From G963701675 sp963701675 (GTDB lineage: Bacteria; Planctomycetota; Planctomycetia; Gemmatales; Gemmataceae), in NCBI GenBank assembly GCA_963701675.1, contig OY969623.1, forward strand, positions 6,510,001 to 6,574,000: a DNA stretch of 64,000 bases, read 5' to 3'. Every line of letters starts with the position of its first letter. Within the stretch, counting starts at the first letter, position 1. A model generated the notes under the pieces. It had not been told where the DNA came from, did not search any database, and saw only the letters and a program-made list of their open reading frames with translations. Position numbers and translations under genes: made by a program. Shown piece after piece: positions 62,601-64,000 of this stretch.

Positions 62601-62992
62601 GCCGGCGTCTGGAACGTGCCGTCGCCGTTGCCGAAGTGCAAGCTCACTGAACTGCTGAGAAAGTTCACGGTGGCGACGTCCAAGTGCCCGTCGCCGTTCA
62701 AATCTGCAACACCCACCGACCGTGGATCCGAGCCGACGGCAAAGTTTGTCGGCGATCCGAACGTGCCGTCCCCTGCGGCGAAAAGCACACTCATGGTGCC
62801 GCTGGTATTCGCCGTCGTAAGGTCAGGGACACCATCGCTATTGAAATCGCCCGCCGCTACCGCCACCGGGCTACCTCCCGTTTGAAACGATAGAGCGCCC
62901 ACAAAACTGGGGACGTCCCGCCGCTCCAGCGCCTCCAAAGTCAAGCGCCAATTCCGCACCTTAGCGGCCAGGCGAGAAACTCGTCGATACAT
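59666..62992 (-). CDS. FG-GAP propeller protein, 21 repeats, FRR box at repeat 7
   Basis: An intact 1108-residue protein beginning MYRRVSRLAAKVRNWR, then LEALERRDVPSFVG. The start lies 32 bases inside the end of the preceding gene, with GAGGAG upstream. Twenty-one calcium loops run from GDFNSDGVPD to GDFNGDGFVD; loop 5 (TDLHGDGFAD) and loop 6 (ANIDGDGDVD) are variant. RNQLGSLRRRVSYAVG precedes loop 7, almost the same as in the gene at 11335-12954. The tail has NSADWPPLPIGDGPRL and SRHIVRVAHAR but ends DAGVDAGNVD without the FSTEL box. Confidence 0.93.
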   Translation of the reverse strand: MYRRVSRLAAKVRNWRLTLEALERRDVPSFVGALSFQTGGSPVAVAAGDFNSDGVPDLTTANTSGTMSVLFAAGDGTFGSPTNFAVGSDPRSVGVADLNGDGHLDVATVNFLSSSVSLHFGNGDGTFQTPASTGAGFHAHGLAMADFDGDSNVDMAVTDNAINGGLAVLLNDGNGEFFFTGYAVGANPNAVVANGDFNSDGIVDLAILGGNLHLVFGNGDGTFQPSTLIGAGFGKGLAATDLHGDGFADIIVGNNTDTISVLRGKGDGTFDLPKVYPAGKTPTSLAAANIDGDGDVDIVVGNFTSTITVLRNQLGSLRRRVSYAVGDSPSSVAVSDFNNDGEADVATANKSSNAATVALGIGGGAFAAVTVLSLPSGGGLAIQSEDIDSDGILDLAIAYESDIGYISTYKGAANGAFTSGLSYPMGDTPGTVITKDLNGDGFPDIAVENGYATVLIGGPAGFPVVPVYNAGFNPDDVAVGDFNEDGVLDLVVPNLNNTGTVSLLLGNADGSFGAPTSFASGSNPSAVGIADFNGDGNLDVAAAGSNLNVLLGNGDGTFQATVGYNGGGAAGMIVVDDFSSDGILDVALAGGNTVRILINNGSGAFLPPIVFTQTNMRALSAGDFNNDGRIDLVTNSGSNPNYGLYLRFGNGNGTFAPAVQLLSGSPRDDVDVADINGDGRLDIVSPVYPNTDVLLGNGDGTFSAAPSISGEPSSLAVDDLDGDGHLDLVTVHDSLTRLYRGNGDGTFEAAVRYVAGPDSRSVAVADFNGDGLRDIAVVSGGAIRVLIHQPDGTFPAAIANPWASCLDAGDFDGDGLLDLATGLNNSVRIYLAVDTLGIYPTYQSYAVGDTPRHVAIQDFNNDGELDVVTGNNSGTVSMLLGNGDGTFHAAVNFYVGTQPRDIEAADFNADGNADLLIASTGSPGSVRLLFGNGDGTFQLPVVLFTETGPVAGITTADLNNDGKLDFAVVAPGAVGVRLGNGDGSFQAPLVYAVLALGLDLTVGDFNGDGFVDIAAINKDNIAILFNSADWPPLPIGDGPRLAMPLDVNEPTELVRPALAHWQTFDAPSAKPVDVDASAIGHQSKYASRHIVRVAHARRDAGVDAGNVD

Positions 62993-64000
62993 TGGACAAC
63001 TCCTCTAAAGGAAAGTAAGTGAAGTTCGTGCTGAACAATTCCTCGGCAAATCCATCAGGTTGAGTGACAGTTTCGTACCGCATTGCCGGCCGTATGTAAT
63101 TCCTTGAGTTTGACGTGCCATCGATAGCCGGCGTTCGTCCGGTTCTCGGATTGGCGTTAACCGCAGGCGTTTCTGATGAGCGGCCCATCGGGACCGACGG
63201 AGTGCCGCGAATTCCCATTTCAAACCCCGGCCCGTCGCCAATCGGCAGCGGCGCCGGCCAGGCACCGTCGTTGAGCAGCACCGTTACGCCGTTGCCGAGA
63301 CTTTTGGTGACGGCAATGTCGAGCGTGCCGTTCTGATCGACATCCGCGAGGGCCACGCCGGCAACGATTCCACCCAATGTGTAATGGAGGGCAGTTTGAA
63401 ACGTTCCAGGACTACCACCAAACAGGATGCTAATGATGCCGCCGTTGACGCTATTGACGACGAGGTCGATGTGACCGTCGCCGTTTACGTCGCCGACCGT
63501 AGCAGTGGTCGGCTGGGCTCCGACTGCAAAGCTTTCCGGAGGCATGAACGTGCCGTCGCCGTTGCCTCGCACAAGAGTCGCCAGGCCCACGAATTCCTGA
63601 TTGGTCACCACCAGATCGATGTTGCCGTCGCTATTGAAGTCGGCGGCCACCAGGTCGAACGGGCTTGAACCGGCGCTGAGCGCAACCTTCGGCCCGAATG
63701 TGCCATCTGGATTTCCGAGCAGCACACTAACCGTACCGGATTTCGAGTTGGAGACCGCGAAATCGAGATTGCCGTCCCCATTCAGGTCGACAGCAACAAT
63801 GCCGTACATGCCAACGGTGTCACCGGCCGTGTAGCTGGTCGGCGGCATGAAAGTTCCGTCGCCATTTGCTAGCAGGACATCAATCTGTTTGTCGCTCGTC
63901 ACTGCGATGTCATCGATTCCGTCATGGTTGAAGTCCCCCGAAGTCACGGCTTGGCCGCTTCCATTGTTCGGACTTCCGATGAAAGCGCCGAATTCGCCGT
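62961..64000 (-). CDS. FG-GAP propeller protein, C-terminal part (cut by window edge)
   Basis: The last 345 or so residues of a propeller gene whose start lies beyond the right edge; the frame is open to base 64000. Five calcium loops are visible (GDFNHDGIDD to ADVDQNGTLD). The tail is NDGAWPAPLPIGDGPGF, a linker with RGTPSVPMGRSS, then MRYETVTQPDGF and EELFSTNF. Instead of stopping there it continues as TYFPLEELSNVSTSFSPGR, crossing the ribosome site and start of the next gene by 32 bases. No FRR box is seen in the visible repeats. Confidence 0.87.
   Translation of the reverse strand, partial: GEFGAFIGSPNNGSGQAVTSGDFNHDGIDDIAVTSDKQIDVLLANGDGTFMPPTSYTAGDTVGMYGIVAVDLNGDGNLDFAVSNSKSGTVSVLLGNPDGTFGPKVALSAGSSPFDLVAADFNSDGNIDLVVTNQEFVGLATLVRGNGDGTFMPPESFAVGAQPTTATVGDVNGDGHIDLVVNSVNGGIISILFGGSPGTFQTALHYTLGGIVAGVALADVDQNGTLDIAVTKSLGNGVTVLLNDGAWPAPLPIGDGPGFEMGIRGTPSVPMGRSSETPAVNANPRTGRTPAIDGTSNSRNYIRPAMRYETVTQPDGFAEELFSTNFTYFPLEELSNVSTSFSPGR

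Noticed and set aside
1..64000. Regular periodicity of about 150-170 bases suggesting a CRISPR or satellite array
   Set aside because: The period equals one coding blade of about 50 residues; units diverge and keep reading frame, and there are no identical repeats with unique spacers.
1..64000. tRNA, rRNA or attachment sites marking a genomic island
   Set aside because: No cloverleaf-like or rRNA-like sequence was recognised by reading. A dedicated tRNA/Rfam scan was not possible here.

Overview
The window reads as a planctomycete chromosome segment. Three things point there: an N-terminal LExLERRxxPSF motif on almost every protein (the LExLExR start typical of planctomycete extracellular proteins), a DUF1559 pilin-like protein with an H-X9-DG motif, and palindromic REP-like repeats in the gene junctions. 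Order and genus cannot be told from this sequence. No rRNA, tRNA, CRISPR array or housekeeping gene was seen.

All genes except one transposase lie on the minus strand, head to tail, with junctions mostly of 10-70 bases or small overlaps. From the right edge (transcriptionally first) to the left: a cut gene (62961-64000), propeller genes at 59666-62992 and 56242-59633, a GEVED/VCBS/beta-helix chimera (52400-56203), propeller genes at 49037-52403, 46475-48927, 44009-46441 and 41650-44052, a delta-60 repeat protein (about 39978-41647), two beta-helix proteins (38660-39868, 37134-38648), the DUF1559 protein (36112-37011), an unbroken run of nine propeller genes from 36074 down to 6069, a third beta-helix protein (4562-6043), a complete IS256-family insertion sequence (3089-4525, plus-strand transposase), a propeller gene (696-3062), and a cut propeller gene at the left edge.

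The main observation is numerical. Counting the calcium-loop motif D-x-[DN]-x-[DN]-G-x-x-D by eye, every complete FG-GAP gene has exactly 14 or exactly 21 repeats: eleven genes with 21 and five with 14, plus 14 VCBS repeats in the chimera. FG-GAP repeats are known to close as seven-bladed beta-propellers, so these look like strings of two or three propellers. Fifteen of the sixteen FG-GAP genes carry one exceptional arginine-containing repeat (the FRR box), always at repeat 3, 7, 11 or 19, which sorts the paralogues into four classes. Nearly all end in a two-part tail: W-P-x-L-P-I-G-D-G-P, a Pro/Thr-rich linker, then R-x-I-A-R and F-S-T-E-L-like ends. The tail could be a sorting or anchoring signal, but its function is unknown.

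Nine apparent frameshifts break seven genes (five propeller genes split, one of them twice; the tail is displaced in one more propeller gene and in the delta-60 gene). Both sides remain good coding sequence, and rejoining restores the 14 or 21 count. Several sit at GGCGCC or GCGCC, so systematic sequencing error is as likely as real gene decay. Split genes are listed as their separate open frames with cross-references. Once the displaced tail at 39978-40193 is counted, no stretch over 300 bases lacks a gene; the longest non-coding piece is 39869-39977, where nothing convincing was seen.
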